Source: CAWDVB01 sp963824105 (GTDB lineage: Bacteria > Actinomycetota > Actinomycetes > Propionibacteriales > Nocardioidaceae). From it: a DNA stretch of 64,000 nt. The stretch is taken from contig CAWGNN010000007.1 in NCBI GenBank assembly GCA_963824105.1, positions 124,001 through 188,000 on the forward strand, in the 5' to 3' direction. The stretch's first letter is position 1. Every line of letters begins with the position of its first letter. Under the pieces are notes generated by a model that saw only the letters and a list, made by a program, of their open reading frames with translations, ran no database searches and had not been told where the DNA came from. Of the stretch, positions 36,498 to 45,605 are shown piece after piece. A program made the translations under genes and the position numbers.

Positions 36498-37878
36498 CGA
36501 GCGAGGTATCTGGTCAGACCCGCTGACCAGACTTCGGGCTCAAACCCGGTGCCGCGGATCTTCGCCAGGTCGAGAGCGCTGTTGCGCGGCCTAGGGGCGA
36601 GGGACTTCCCGGCACCGAACTCCTCGGAAGACACCCGGCGAACGGCACCCGTCGGGTGTCCCACAGCCGTGAAGACCGCCTCGGCGATGTCGGCCCAAGC
36701 GACCACCGGGCCGTCGCCCGTGCAGTTGTAGGTGCCGAAAGGCGCACGAACGGAGATCAGGTGGCGCACCGCTCGGGCCATCTCGTCGGCGAAGGTGAGC
36801 CGACCGCGCTGGTCGTCGACGACGGAGGGAGAGTCCCCTGCCCTCGCGCAACCGCAGCATCGTGCGGACGAAGTTGGGTCCGTCCCCCACGACCCAGGAC
36901 GACCGCAGGATGTAGTGACGCGGGTTGCCGGCCACCGCGAGGTCACCTGCAGCCTTGGACTGGCCGTAGACGCCGAGCGGCGACAGCGGTGCGTTCTCGT
37001 CGTAGGACTCGGCGGTGCCGTCGAAGACGTAGTCGCTGGAGAAGTGGACCAGGGTCAGCCGGTGCTCCCGCGTGACCTCGGCCAGGAGGGCGGGAGCCGA
37101 GGCGTTCAGCGCCCAGGCCGCGCGGCGACCCTCCGGTGACTCCGCCTTATCGACGCCGGTGAAGGCCGCAGCGTTGAGGACCACGTCGTAGGAGTGCCAC
37201 GGCCATGCCCTGACCTGGTCGGAGTCGGTCAGGTCGAGCTCTGCGCGACCCACGGGGTGGGCGTCCGGAAAGGCCGTCTGCAACGCCCGACCGACCTGAC
37301 CGTCGGCGCCCAGGATGAGTGCCCGCGGCTCCGGGAAGGGCTCGACCTCAGCCAGCCTCGGGTTGCGGAGGTCCTTCTCGGAGATCTCCGCGGAGCCAAG
37401 CAGGACCGGCCAGTCGACGGCGACATCGGGGTCGTCGAGCGCCACCGCAACATAGTCGATGTCCGGTCGCCAGTGGTCGTTGACCAAGTAGACGTAGGAG
37501 GTGGCGTCCTCGAGCACCTGGTAGGCGTTGGCCACACCACGCGGGATGAACACGGCGACGCTCGGGTCGATCTCGAGGCTGAAGACGCGGCCGAACCCGT
37601 CCCCGGCCCGTAGGTCCACCCAGGCCCCCAGGACGCGTCCGGTCGCCACCGTGACCAGCTTGTCCCAGGGCTCGGCGTGGAAGCCGCGGGTCACCCCTCG
37701 CCGTTCGCTGAAGGCGACGTTGCTCTGGACCGGCTGGAAGTCCGGGAGCCCCTGCGCGACCATGCGCTCGCGCTGCCAGGCCTCCTTGAACCAGCCCCGC
37801 TGGTCGTGATGGAGCGGGAGGCGTGACGATCCGCATCCCCCGGATCGGTGCGTCGCTCACGTCGTGCGAGGCGGTCAC
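36494..37878 (-). pseudogene. rfbCD: Fused dTDP-4-dehydrorhamnose 3,5-epimerase and reductase (RfbC-RfbD), frameshifted twice
   Basis: A fusion of about 460 aa once two single-base insertions are removed (C-run equivalents at 36835-36838 and 37816-37818). The N-terminal ~180 residues are an RmlC cupin (RGVTRGFHAEPWDKLVTV, FIPRGVANAYQVLED). The rest is the RmlD reductase (ALILGADGQVGRALQ, SSDYVFDG, PLGVYGQSKAAGD). Together they make dTDP-L-rhamnose from the RfbB product. The GTG at 37878 overlaps the rfbB stop (GTGA). The C-terminal reductase part reads VVDDQRGRLTFADEMARAV. Without the frame repair neither half is complete. Confidence 0.87.
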
Positions 37879-38873
37879 TGGCCGCTCTCCGCGTAGGTGG
37901 CCTCGACGGACTCCTTGTGGGGACGCCACCAGTCCTCATGCGAGCGATACCACTCCACCGTCTCGGCAAGGCCTGCGGCGAAGTCGGCGTGGGCAGGCTC
38001 CCAGCCCAGTTCGGCGCGCAGCTTGGACGGGTCGATCGCATAGCGCAGGTCGTGACCGGGACGGTCGGCGACCAGGTCGAGGTCGTCACGGTCACGGCCG
38101 AAGGCCTCCAGGACCATCGCGACGACCTCACGATTGCTGCGCTCGCCGTCGGCGCCGATCAGGTAGGTCTCGCCTGGCCGGCCGCGCTGCAGGATCGCGA
38201 GCACGGCCGACGAGTGGTCGTCGACGTGGATCCAGTCGCGGACGTTGGCGCCGGCCCCGTAGAGGCGGGGCCTGACCCCGTCGATCAGGTTGGTGATCTG
38301 GCGCGGGATGAACTTCTCGATGTGCTGCCAGGGGCCGTAGTTGTTGGAGCAGTTGCTGAGTGTGGCCTCCACCCCGAAGGAGCGGACCCAGGCCCGGACG
38401 AGCAGGTCGGAGCCGGCCTTCGAAGCCGAGTAGGGACTGCTCGGGTTGTACGGCGTGGACTCGGTGAACCGGGCCGGATCGTCGAGGGCAAGGTCCCCGT
38501 AGACCTCGTCCGTCGAGACGTGGTGCAGCCGGACGCCGTGACGCCGCGCCGCCTCGAGGACGGTGAAGGTGCCGACCAGATTCGTCTGGATGAACGGTGT
38601 CGGGTTGGCCAGCGAACGATCGTTGTGGGACTCAGCCGCGAAGTGGACGACCGCATCGCACGCGGCGACCAGCGGGTCGACCGCGGCCGAGTCGGCAACG
38701 TCTCCCACCACCAGCCGGACCCGGTCGCCCGGCAGCACCTCCAACGCCTCCGGGCTGGCCGCGTAGGTGAGCTTGTCGAGCACGGTCACGTCGAGGTCGG
38801 TGTTCTCGACGAGGAACCGGACGAAGTTCGCGCCGATGAACCCGGCTCCTCCGGTCACGAGCACCCGCTCCAT
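37875..38873 (-). CDS. rfbB: dTDP-glucose 4,6-dehydratase
   Basis: An extended-SDR enzyme of 332 aa. It has VTGGAGFIGANFVRFL, STDEVYGDL (catalytic Thr, Asp, Glu) and SPYSASKAGSDLLVRAW (Tyr-Lys), then NCSNNYGPWQHIEKFIP. It makes dTDP-4-keto-6-deoxyglucose. It heads the minus-strand operon rfbB-rfbCD and is divergent from rfbA (88-bp gap holding both promoters). Confidence 0.95.
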   Translation of the reverse strand: MERVLVTGGAGFIGANFVRFLVENTDLDVTVLDKLTYAASPEALEVLPGDRVRLVVGDVADSAAVDPLVAACDAVVHFAAESHNDRSLANPTPFIQTNLVGTFTVLEAARRHGVRLHHVSTDEVYGDLALDDPARFTESTPYNPSSPYSASKAGSDLLVRAWVRSFGVEATLSNCSNNYGPWQHIEKFIPRQITNLIDGVRPRLYGAGANVRDWIHVDDHSSAVLAILQRGRPGETYLIGADGERSNREVVAMVLEAFGRDRDDLDLVADRPGHDLRYAIDPSKLRAELGWEPAHADFAAGLAETVEWYRSHEDWWRPHKESVEATYAESGQ

Positions 38874-38961
38874 GCGTCGATCCTAGGGGGACCGCGCAGT
38901 GATCCGGGGAGCGACAGTCGTTCGCCGGACCTGAGCCGCCCTCGCCAACTAGGGTGCAACC

Positions 38962-39828
38962 ATGCGCGGCATCATCCTCGCCGGCGGGACCGGATCGCGG
39001 CTGCACCCGATCACTCAAGGGATCAGTAAGCAGCTGCTCCCGGTCTACGACAAGCCGATGATCTACTACCCGCTGAGCACTTTGCTGCTGGCGGGGATCC
39101 GCGATGTCCTGGTGATCACGACGCCGCACGAGGCCGATGCGTTCACCCGGCTGCTGGGCGACGGGTCGCGCTTCGGGATCTCCATCGAGTACGCCGTGCA
39201 GCCCTCCCCTGACGGGCTCGCCCAGGCGTTCCTCATCGGCGAGGAGTTCATCGGCAATGAGCCGGTGGCGCTCGTCCTCGGGGACAACATCTTCTACGGC
39301 CCCGGGCTGGGCACTCGCCTCCAGCGCTACCGCGGGGTCCAAGGGGCAGCCATCTTCGGGTACGAGGTGGCCGACCCCTCGGCCTACGGCGTCGTCGAGG
39401 TCGACGACAAGGGACTCGGAGTCTCGCTGGAGGAGAAGCCCGAACGTCCCCGCAGCAACCTGGCCGTTCCCGGCCTCTACTTCTACGACGAGACCGTCGT
39501 CGCTCACGCGAAGTCCTTGTCCCCCTCCAAGCGTGGCGAGCTGGAGATCACCGACCTCAACCAGATCTACCTGGAGCAGCGGGCGCTCCACGTCGAAGTG
39601 CTGCCGCGGGGCACCGCCTGGCTGGACACCGGCACCTTCGACTCGCTTGCCGATGCGGGGCTCTTCGTCCGCACGATCGAGAGCCGGCAGGGGCTGAAGA
39701 TCGGCTGCCCCGAGGAGGTCGCCTGGCGGATGGGCTTCCTGTCCGACGGCGAGCTCGCCTCCCGAGCCGAGGCGCTGGTCAAGAGCGGCTACGGCACCTA
39801 CCTGCTGAGGCTGCTGGATCGGAGCTGA
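38962..39828 (+). CDS. rfbA: Glucose-1-phosphate thymidylyltransferase
   Basis: A nucleotidyltransferase of 288 aa. The signature GGTGSRLHPITQGISKQLLP contains the catalytic Gly/Arg/Lys; VYDKPMIYYPLSTL and LVLGDNIFYG follow. It makes dTDP-glucose from dTTP and glucose 1-phosphate, the first step to dTDP-rhamnose. It is intact, unlike rfbCD. Confidence 0.96.
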   Translation: MRGIILAGGTGSRLHPITQGISKQLLPVYDKPMIYYPLSTLLLAGIRDVLVITTPHEADAFTRLLGDGSRFGISIEYAVQPSPDGLAQAFLIGEEFIGNEPVALVLGDNIFYGPGLGTRLQRYRGVQGAAIFGYEVADPSAYGVVEVDDKGLGVSLEEKPERPRSNLAVPGLYFYDETVVAHAKSLSPSKRGELEITDLNQIYLEQRALHVEVLPRGTAWLDTGTFDSLADAGLFVRTIESRQGLKIGCPEEVAWRMGFLSDGELASRAEALVKSGYGTYLLRLLDRS

Positions 39829-39963
39829 GCCCGGTCCGGGAGTCAGTTCTCCCGCAGGGGTCCACGAGAACGATCAGTGTCGGCCGAGCCCACTTGCACC
39901 GCGCCGCCACGCCCATTTCGCACAACTTGACACGGCCGGGTGGCTCCGTCGAGTGTCGCACTC

Positions 39964-41227
39964 ATGACGGACCTCCCCGAGTCCTGGCCCCAGCACTGCC
40001 CCTCCCCCCGCGAGCTCGACGATCTGGAGCTGCTGACCCACGGAGTGCTCGCACCGCTCACCGGCTTCGAGGGCCCGGGCGGGACGGTGACTCTGGCGGT
40101 CCCGGACGAGGTCGCCAAGAGGATCGGCGAGCAGCCGGGCAAGGGACTCGAGCTGGTGGATCCCGAGGGCCTGCCTCTGGCCCGCGTCACGGTGGAGGGG
40201 ACCTACGACGCCGAGGGCGGCGTCGGCATCGTCGGCCAGGTCCAGGCGCTCACCCACCACCAGTTCGGACCGTTCCGCGACCTCTACCTCTCCCCCAGCC
40301 CAGGTCAGCGAGCAATACCCCGGCGCCCTGACCGTGCCGGTCGCGGGCCCCCTCACCGACAGCGATCTCGAAGGAATCGAACGGGCAGCCGAGGGACGGA
40401 AGGTCGTCCTCCTGGCCCTCGCCGGCGCCGGGACGCCCGAGGGCCTGTCCCCCGTCGGACTGATCCGGACCACCCGCGCGGCCGCCACACTGCTGGGCGA
40501 CGCGGCCGTGGTCGCGGTCCCCCTGGCCAGCCGCGGCGACGCGGAGGCAGACCACGAGTTCGGCGTCCGAGTGGTCGCCGCCTACGCCCCCGGCGAGATC
40601 CACGCGGTCACCGGAGAGGGCGAGCTGCCCGAAGAAGTCGCCAGCGCCTATGCCCGGGAGCGCCCCGACACCGACGAGCAGGGGCTGGTGCTCTTCTTCA
40701 CCGGGCTGTCCGGCAGCGGCAAGTCAACACTCGCCCGCGCCCTGCACGACCTGATCCTCGAGGACGGCACCCGCACGGTCACCAGCCTCGACGGTGACGT
40801 GGTCCGGCGGAACCTCTCGGCCGGGCTCACCTTCTCCAAGGAGGACCGGGAGACCAACATCCGCAGGATCGGCTGGGTCGCCGCGGAGATCTCCCGGCAC
40901 AGAGGCGTCGCCATCTGCAGCCCCATCGCACCCTTCGACGCCACCAGGAAGCAGGTGCGCGAGATGGTCGAGGACGCCGGCGGCGCCTTCTTCCTCATCC
41001 ACGTGGCAACGCCGCTCGAGGAGTGCGAGCGACGGGACCGCAAGGGCCTCTACGCCAAGGCCCGGCGCGGCGAGATCCCGGAGTTCACCGGCATCTCCAG
41101 CCCCTACGAGGCACCCGCCGACGCCGATGTCGTGATCGACACGACCGGTCGCACCATCGAGGACGCCCTCAGTGACGTCCTCGCCGCACTCGCCGTCGAG
41201 GGCTACCTGGACCTCCACGGTGACTGA
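39964..41227 (+). pseudogene. cysC: Adenylylsulfate kinase with ATP-sulfurylase-like N-terminal domain, frameshifted once
   Basis: After removing one C from the run 40292-40296, a ~420-aa protein results. The N-terminal ~115 residues (ELDDLELLTHGVLAPLTGF, HHQFGPFRDLYL) resemble the PUA-like N-terminal domain of ATP sulfurylases, but the HxGH catalytic core is absent. The C-terminal ~190 residues are a complete APS kinase: P-loop FTGLSGSGKSTLARAL, LDGDVVRRNLSAGLTF and FTGISSPYEAP. It would make PAPS from the APS formed by CysDN. Its stop is overlapped by the next gene's GTG. PAPS is the donor for the sulfotransferases encoded nearby. Confidence 0.87.
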
Positions 41228-42167
41228 TCTGCTCAACAGCCTGCTCACCACCGACGCCCTCGCCGTCCTGGTGGTCAGCTTCGGCGTGGGCATCGTCGTC
41301 GGCCTCACCGGCATGGGCGGCGGCGCCCTGATGACCCCGGCGCTGATCTTCCTGGGCGTCAGCCCGAGCGTGGCAGTCACCAACGACCTCGTGGCCGCCG
41401 CCATCAACCGTCCCGTCGGCGCCTTCGTCCACTTCCGCCGCGGAGCACCGAACCTCAAGCTCGTCATGTGGCTGGTGATCGGCTCGGTCCCCAGCGGATT
41501 CGTCGGCGCCTTCCTGATCAATGCGCTCGGCACGACCGAGCAGCAGGAGAGCTTCCTCAAGTACAGCATCGGTGCCGCGCTCCTCTTCACCGCGGCCACC
41601 TACGCCGTCCGCATGTATCTCCAGATGCGCTACCTCACCGGCGGCAACGTCATCCGCTTCAACAAGGTCACCGTCCGCCCGGTCCCGACCCTGCTCATCG
41701 GCATCATCGGCGGACTCCTGGTCGGCGTCACCTCGGTCGGGTCAGGGTCGCTGATGATGGTGGCCCTGCTGCTGCTCTACCCGACGCTCTCGGCGGTCCG
41801 CCTCGTCGGCACCGACCTGCTCCAAGCCGTCCCCCTGGTGGTAGCGGCCGCCGCCGGCCACGTCATCGTCGGCGGAGTCTCCTGGGTCGTGCTCATCCCG
41901 CTCATCCTCGGCGGGACACCGGGCACCTTCCTGGGAGCCCACGTCGCCCACTGGGTCTCCCAGTCGGTCATCCGCCGGGGCATCGTCATGGTCCTGAGCC
42001 TCACCGGGCTCACCCTGCTGGGTGCTCCCCCGGTGTGGGTGGGCATCGCCGGCGCCGCAATGGTGCTGATCGGCCCGCTCATCTGGGGCTGGCTCCGCCA
42101 CACCCGAGGCCTGCCCCCCTTCGACAACGACCTCTCCGCCTGGCGCGTCCCCAAGAACGGCGGTTGA
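41220..42167 (+). CDS. TauE/SafE family anion transporter
   Basis: A polytopic membrane protein of 315 aa from the GTG at 41220, overlapping cysC by eight bases. It has about eight hydrophobic segments and the two family repeats GIVVGLTGMGGGALMTPALI and GLLVGVTSVGSGSLMM. The TauE/SafE family moves sulfite, sulfoacetate and related anions, mostly outward. Coupling to cysC and its position before cysD suggest a sulfate or sulfite role in this operon; direction of transport is unknown. Confidence 0.9.
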   Translation: MTDLLNSLLTTDALAVLVVSFGVGIVVGLTGMGGGALMTPALIFLGVSPSVAVTNDLVAAAINRPVGAFVHFRRGAPNLKLVMWLVIGSVPSGFVGAFLINALGTTEQQESFLKYSIGAALLFTAATYAVRMYLQMRYLTGGNVIRFNKVTVRPVPTLLIGIIGGLLVGVTSVGSGSLMMVALLLLYPTLSAVRLVGTDLLQAVPLVVAAAAGHVIVGGVSWVVLIPLILGGTPGTFLGAHVAHWVSQSVIRRGIVMVLSLTGLTLLGAPPVWVGIAGAAMVLIGPLIWGWLRHTRGLPPFDNDLSAWRVPKNGG

Positions 42168-42296
42168 GAAGAACGGTGCCGAAGGCCCCGGAGCAGCAAG
42201 CCGTCTCCGAACCACGCTCCGCGTCCGATTCGGCCCACCCCCCGGATCGTGGCTACCATGACCTTTGCTGTTCCTAAGAGAGGTCCCCTCCCACCC

Positions 42297-43211
42297 ATGT
42301 CGAATACGCATTCCGACTACCGGCTGAGCCAGCTCGACGAGTTGGAGGCCGAGTCGATCCACATCTTCCGCGAGGTCGCCGCGGAGTTCGAGAAGCCGGT
42401 GCTGATGTTCTCCGGTGGCAAGGACTCCATCGTGATGATGCGTCTCGCGGAGAAGGCCTTCTACCCGGCGAAGATCCCCTTCCCCGTCCTCCAGGTCGAC
42501 ACCGGCTACGACTTCCCCGAGGTCCTCGAGACCCGCGGCAACTGGGTCAGCCGCCTGGGCGTGCGCCTGATCGTGGCCAGCGTCGAGCAGGCCATCAAGG
42601 ACGGCATCGTCATCGACGACGGCAAGACCTCCCGCAACCGGCTGCAGATCGGCACCCTGCTCAACGCCATCGAGGAGAACGGCTTCACCGCCGCCTTCGG
42701 CGGCGGCCGCCGGGACGAGGAGAAGGCCCGCGCCAAGGAGCGCGTCTACTCCCACCGCGACGAGTTCGGCCAGTGGGACCCCAAGATGCAGCGCCCCGAG
42801 CTGTGGAGCCTCTACAACGGCAAGATCCACGAGGGCGAGCACATGCGGATCTTCCCGATCTCCAACTGGACCGAGCTGGACATCTGGGCCTACATCGGCC
42901 GCGAAGGCATCGAGATCCCGAGCATCTACTACGCCCACCAGCGCCGGGTCTTCCGGCGCGACGGCATGCTGCTCACCGAGAGCGAGTTCAACCCCTGCCG
43001 GCCCGGCGAGGTGGTCGAGGAGCGCACCGTCCGCTTCCGCACCGTCGGCGACCTGACGCTGACCGGCTGCGTGGAGAGCCCCGCCTCCACCATCGACGAG
43101 ATCATCGACGAGATCGCGATCGCCCGGGTCACCGAGCGCGGCGCGACCCGTGGCGACGACCGCTTCTCCGAGGCCGCCATGGAGGACCGGAAGCGAGAGG
43201 GCTACTTCTGA
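42297..43211 (+). CDS. cysD: Sulfate adenylyltransferase small subunit
   Basis: A PP-loop ATP pyrophosphatase-fold protein of 304 aa from the ATG at 42297 (AGAGGT site upstream). The PP-loop is VLMFSGGKDSIVMMRLAEKA; later FGGGRRDEEKARAKER and RIFPISNWTELDIWAYIG are CysD signatures. With CysN it makes adenylylsulfate from ATP and sulfate. Its stop overlaps the cysN start (TGATG). It is intact, although cysC and cysN around it are frameshifted. Confidence 0.96.
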   Translation: MSNTHSDYRLSQLDELEAESIHIFREVAAEFEKPVLMFSGGKDSIVMMRLAEKAFYPAKIPFPVLQVDTGYDFPEVLETRGNWVSRLGVRLIVASVEQAIKDGIVIDDGKTSRNRLQIGTLLNAIEENGFTAAFGGGRRDEEKARAKERVYSHRDEFGQWDPKMQRPELWSLYNGKIHEGEHMRIFPISNWTELDIWAYIGREGIEIPSIYYAHQRRVFRRDGMLLTESEFNPCRPGEVVEERTVRFRTVGDLTLTGCVESPASTIDEIIDEIAIARVTERGATRGDDRFSEAAMEDRKREGYF

Positions 43212-44487
43212 TGGCCGACCACACCCAGGGCAAGGGCCAGATGGACCTGCTGCGCTTCGCCACCGCCGGCTCCGTCGACGACGGCAAGTCGACCCTCATC
43301 GGTCGGCTGCTGCTGGACTCCAAGGCGATCTTCGAGGACCAGCTCGAGGCCGTCGAGGCGACCAGCGTGTCCCGCGGCTACGACTACACCGACCTCGCGC
43401 TGCTGACCGACGGTCTCCGCTCCGAGCGTGAGCAGGGCATCACCATCGATGTCGCCTACCGCTACTTCGCGACGCCGACGCGGAAGTTCATCATCGCCGA
43501 CACCCCCGGCCACGTGCAGTACACGCGGAACATGGTCACCGGCGCCAGCACCGCCGACCTCGGTCTCGTCCTGGTCGACGCACGGCAGGGCCTCACCGAG
43601 CAGTCACGTCGTCACGCGGTCATCCTGAGCCTGCTGCGGGTCCCCCACCTGGTCCTCGCGGTCAACAAGATGGACCTCGTCGACTACGACGAAGGCATCT
43701 ACAAGAACATCTACGAAGAGTTCACGTCCTTCGCCACGAAGCTGGCGACCCCCGACCTCGAGGTCATCCCGATCTCCGCGCTCCAGGGCGACAACGTCGT
43801 CAACCGCAGCGAGAACATGCCCTGGTATCAGGGCCCGAGCCTCATGCACCACCTCGAGCACGTCCACGTCGCCTCAGACCGCGACCTGGTCGACGCACGC
43901 TTCCCGGTCCAATACGTCATCCGGCCCGAAGTCCGACGACTTCCACGACTACCGCGGCTATGGCGGCAGGGTCGCCGGCGGCGTCCTCAAGAAGGGCGAC
44001 GAGGTCCTCGTCCTCCCCAGCGGCATGTCCTCCAAGATCGCCGGCATCGATCTCTTCAACGAAGAGATCCACAGAGGCCTTCCCTCCGATGAGCGTGACC
44101 ATCCGTCTCGAAGACGACGTCGACGTCAGCCGCGGCGACATGATCTGCCGACCGCAGAACGCACCTCAGCCCAGCCAGGACATCGACGCGATGATCTGCT
44201 GGATGACCAACGAGCCCCTCCGCCCACGCCAGAAGCTCGCCATCAAGCACACCACCCGCATGGGCAGAGCCCTGGTCAAGGACGTCCAATACCGACTCGA
44301 CGTCAACACGCTCCACCGCGACCAGGAAACCAAGGAACTCGGCCTCAACGAGATCGGACGAGTCCAACTCCGCACCACCGTCCCGCTGCTCTGCGACCCC
44401 TACTCGAAGAACCGCACCACCGGCTCCTTCATCCTCATCGACGAGGCCACCGGCGTCACCGTCGGCGCCGGCATGATCAACGGGTAA
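43211..44487 (+). pseudogene. cysN: Sulfate adenylyltransferase GTPase subunit CysN, frameshifted twice
   Basis: An EF-Tu-like GTPase of about 424 aa after removal of two inserted bases (near 43928 and 44073). It has the P-loop GSVDDGKSTLIGRLLLDSKA, the G3 motif DTPGHVQYTRNMVTGAS and the NKMD motif. The C-terminal domains resume as SSKIAGIDLFNEE, then VTIRLEDDVDVSRGD, and end in GAGMING. GTP hydrolysis by CysN drives sulfate activation by CysD. No APS kinase domain is fused, consistent with a separate cysC. A duplicated copy of its last ~120 bases lies at 29396-29512. Confidence 0.88.
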
Positions 44488-44637
44488 GGCCATCCAAGCG
44501 CCAGCCTGCATGCTGCAGCCCACCACCGCTGACTTGGCTCTCACACCATCTGGTCCGATCCGCAGAGGCAGCCGCCTCCCGATCGCCGTCCTACCGAACG
44601 CTTCTCGAGCATCAGCCAGGCCCGACACACATTCAAA

Positions 44638-45336
44638 CTACTGGCGTGAACTCACAAAGGCATCCGGTAGGGACGTGACCAGCCGCTCACTGCTGGCATA
44701 GACACTCTCGAGGCGTTCAACGAGACTCCCCGGAAGCTCCGTCTGGCTGACTCGCCCTTCCCATGGTTCTAGCTTGACTGGAAAGCCAAGGACGTCCGAG
44801 AGCCAATCAACATTGCTCCACAAAGTCTCATAGCGAAGGAACGCGGCGTCCATTCCTCGTTGATCCAACCAGGATCGCAGGTGGCTCTCGATGGCTAGGG
44901 CATCACGTGATTCCAGGTCCTGACTCGAGAAAGGTGGCACGCCAAGATGACTCGCGTGCTCTCGCATCCACTTCTCACCGCGAACCTCAAACTGCCTCAG
45001 TAGTGACAGCGTGGCGTTGACAGGGCTTCCGAACACATAGAGAACCAGTGGGTCTTCCTCTCGGGAGTAGGGAAGCGGATAGTCGTGGGACTTGTAGATG
45101 GCGCCGGTGGTCAGTTCGGCAGTCTTCAGATCCCAAGCCGTCGACGACACGAGTCTGCGTTGCGCGGAACGGAGCCACGAGGGTCCATACACGACCGAGT
45201 GAGTGATCGAGCGATAGAGGACGGTCGAACCACTTCTGCCAAAGCTGTTCACGATGATCGGACGCCTGGCGCGGGAGACGATCGGTGCGGTGATGGGTGG
45301 GATCTTGCTGGCAACTTTGCGTGCAATCGAGTTGTA
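44638..45336 (-). CDS. Sulfotransferase-like protein
   Basis: A P-loop protein of ~232 aa. The 5'-phosphosulfate-binding loop of sulfotransferases appears as IIVNSFGRSGSTVLYRSI. YKSHDYPLPY and VLYVFGSPVNATLSLLRQF fit the following strand and the 3'-phosphate-binding region, with Ser/Pro in place of the usual RDP. The start is uncertain: the TTG at 45336 has an AGGGAG site, the TTG at 45384 does not. It would use PAPS, which the cysDN/cysC genes just upstream could supply. It converges with cysN. The acceptor is unknown. Confidence 0.65.
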   Translation of the reverse strand, partial: YNSIARKVASKIPPITAPIVSRARRPIIVNSFGRSGSTVLYRSITHSVVYGPSWLRSAQRRLVSSTAWDLKTAELTTGAIYKSHDYPLPYSREEDPLVLYVFGSPVNATLSLLRQFEVRGEKWMREHASHLGVPPFSSQDLESRDALAIESHLRSWLDQRGMDAAFLRYETLWSNVDWLSDVLGFPVKLEPWEGRVSQTELPGSLVERLESVYASSERLVTSLPDAFVSSRQ

Positions 45337-45605
45337 CAAGGCCTGCTCCCTCGCTGACGAGCCTTCGCAACCGCAACGACACAATCGTAGATGGACCTAC
45401 GGCGACGGTGCTGCGGTCTGAGGCACGTGAGCCTGGGCAAGCACAGGCTGCCTAACCTTCCACCTTCCTGATATCCGTGGTCTCGCCCCGGGCAACCTCG
45501 CTCGTGATCGAGCGGAGCGGCAAGTCTGGCGCGAGGCTGCTGGGCCATTGCCACACCGCCACACCTCCGGACGAGCGCGATCGCTCACAAGTCACACCGA
45601 TCCCT

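Noticed and set aside
42773..43210. Upstream extension of cysN
   Set aside because: It is an Arg/Pro-rich out-of-frame translation of cysD; the real start is the ATG at 43211 overlapping the cysD stop.
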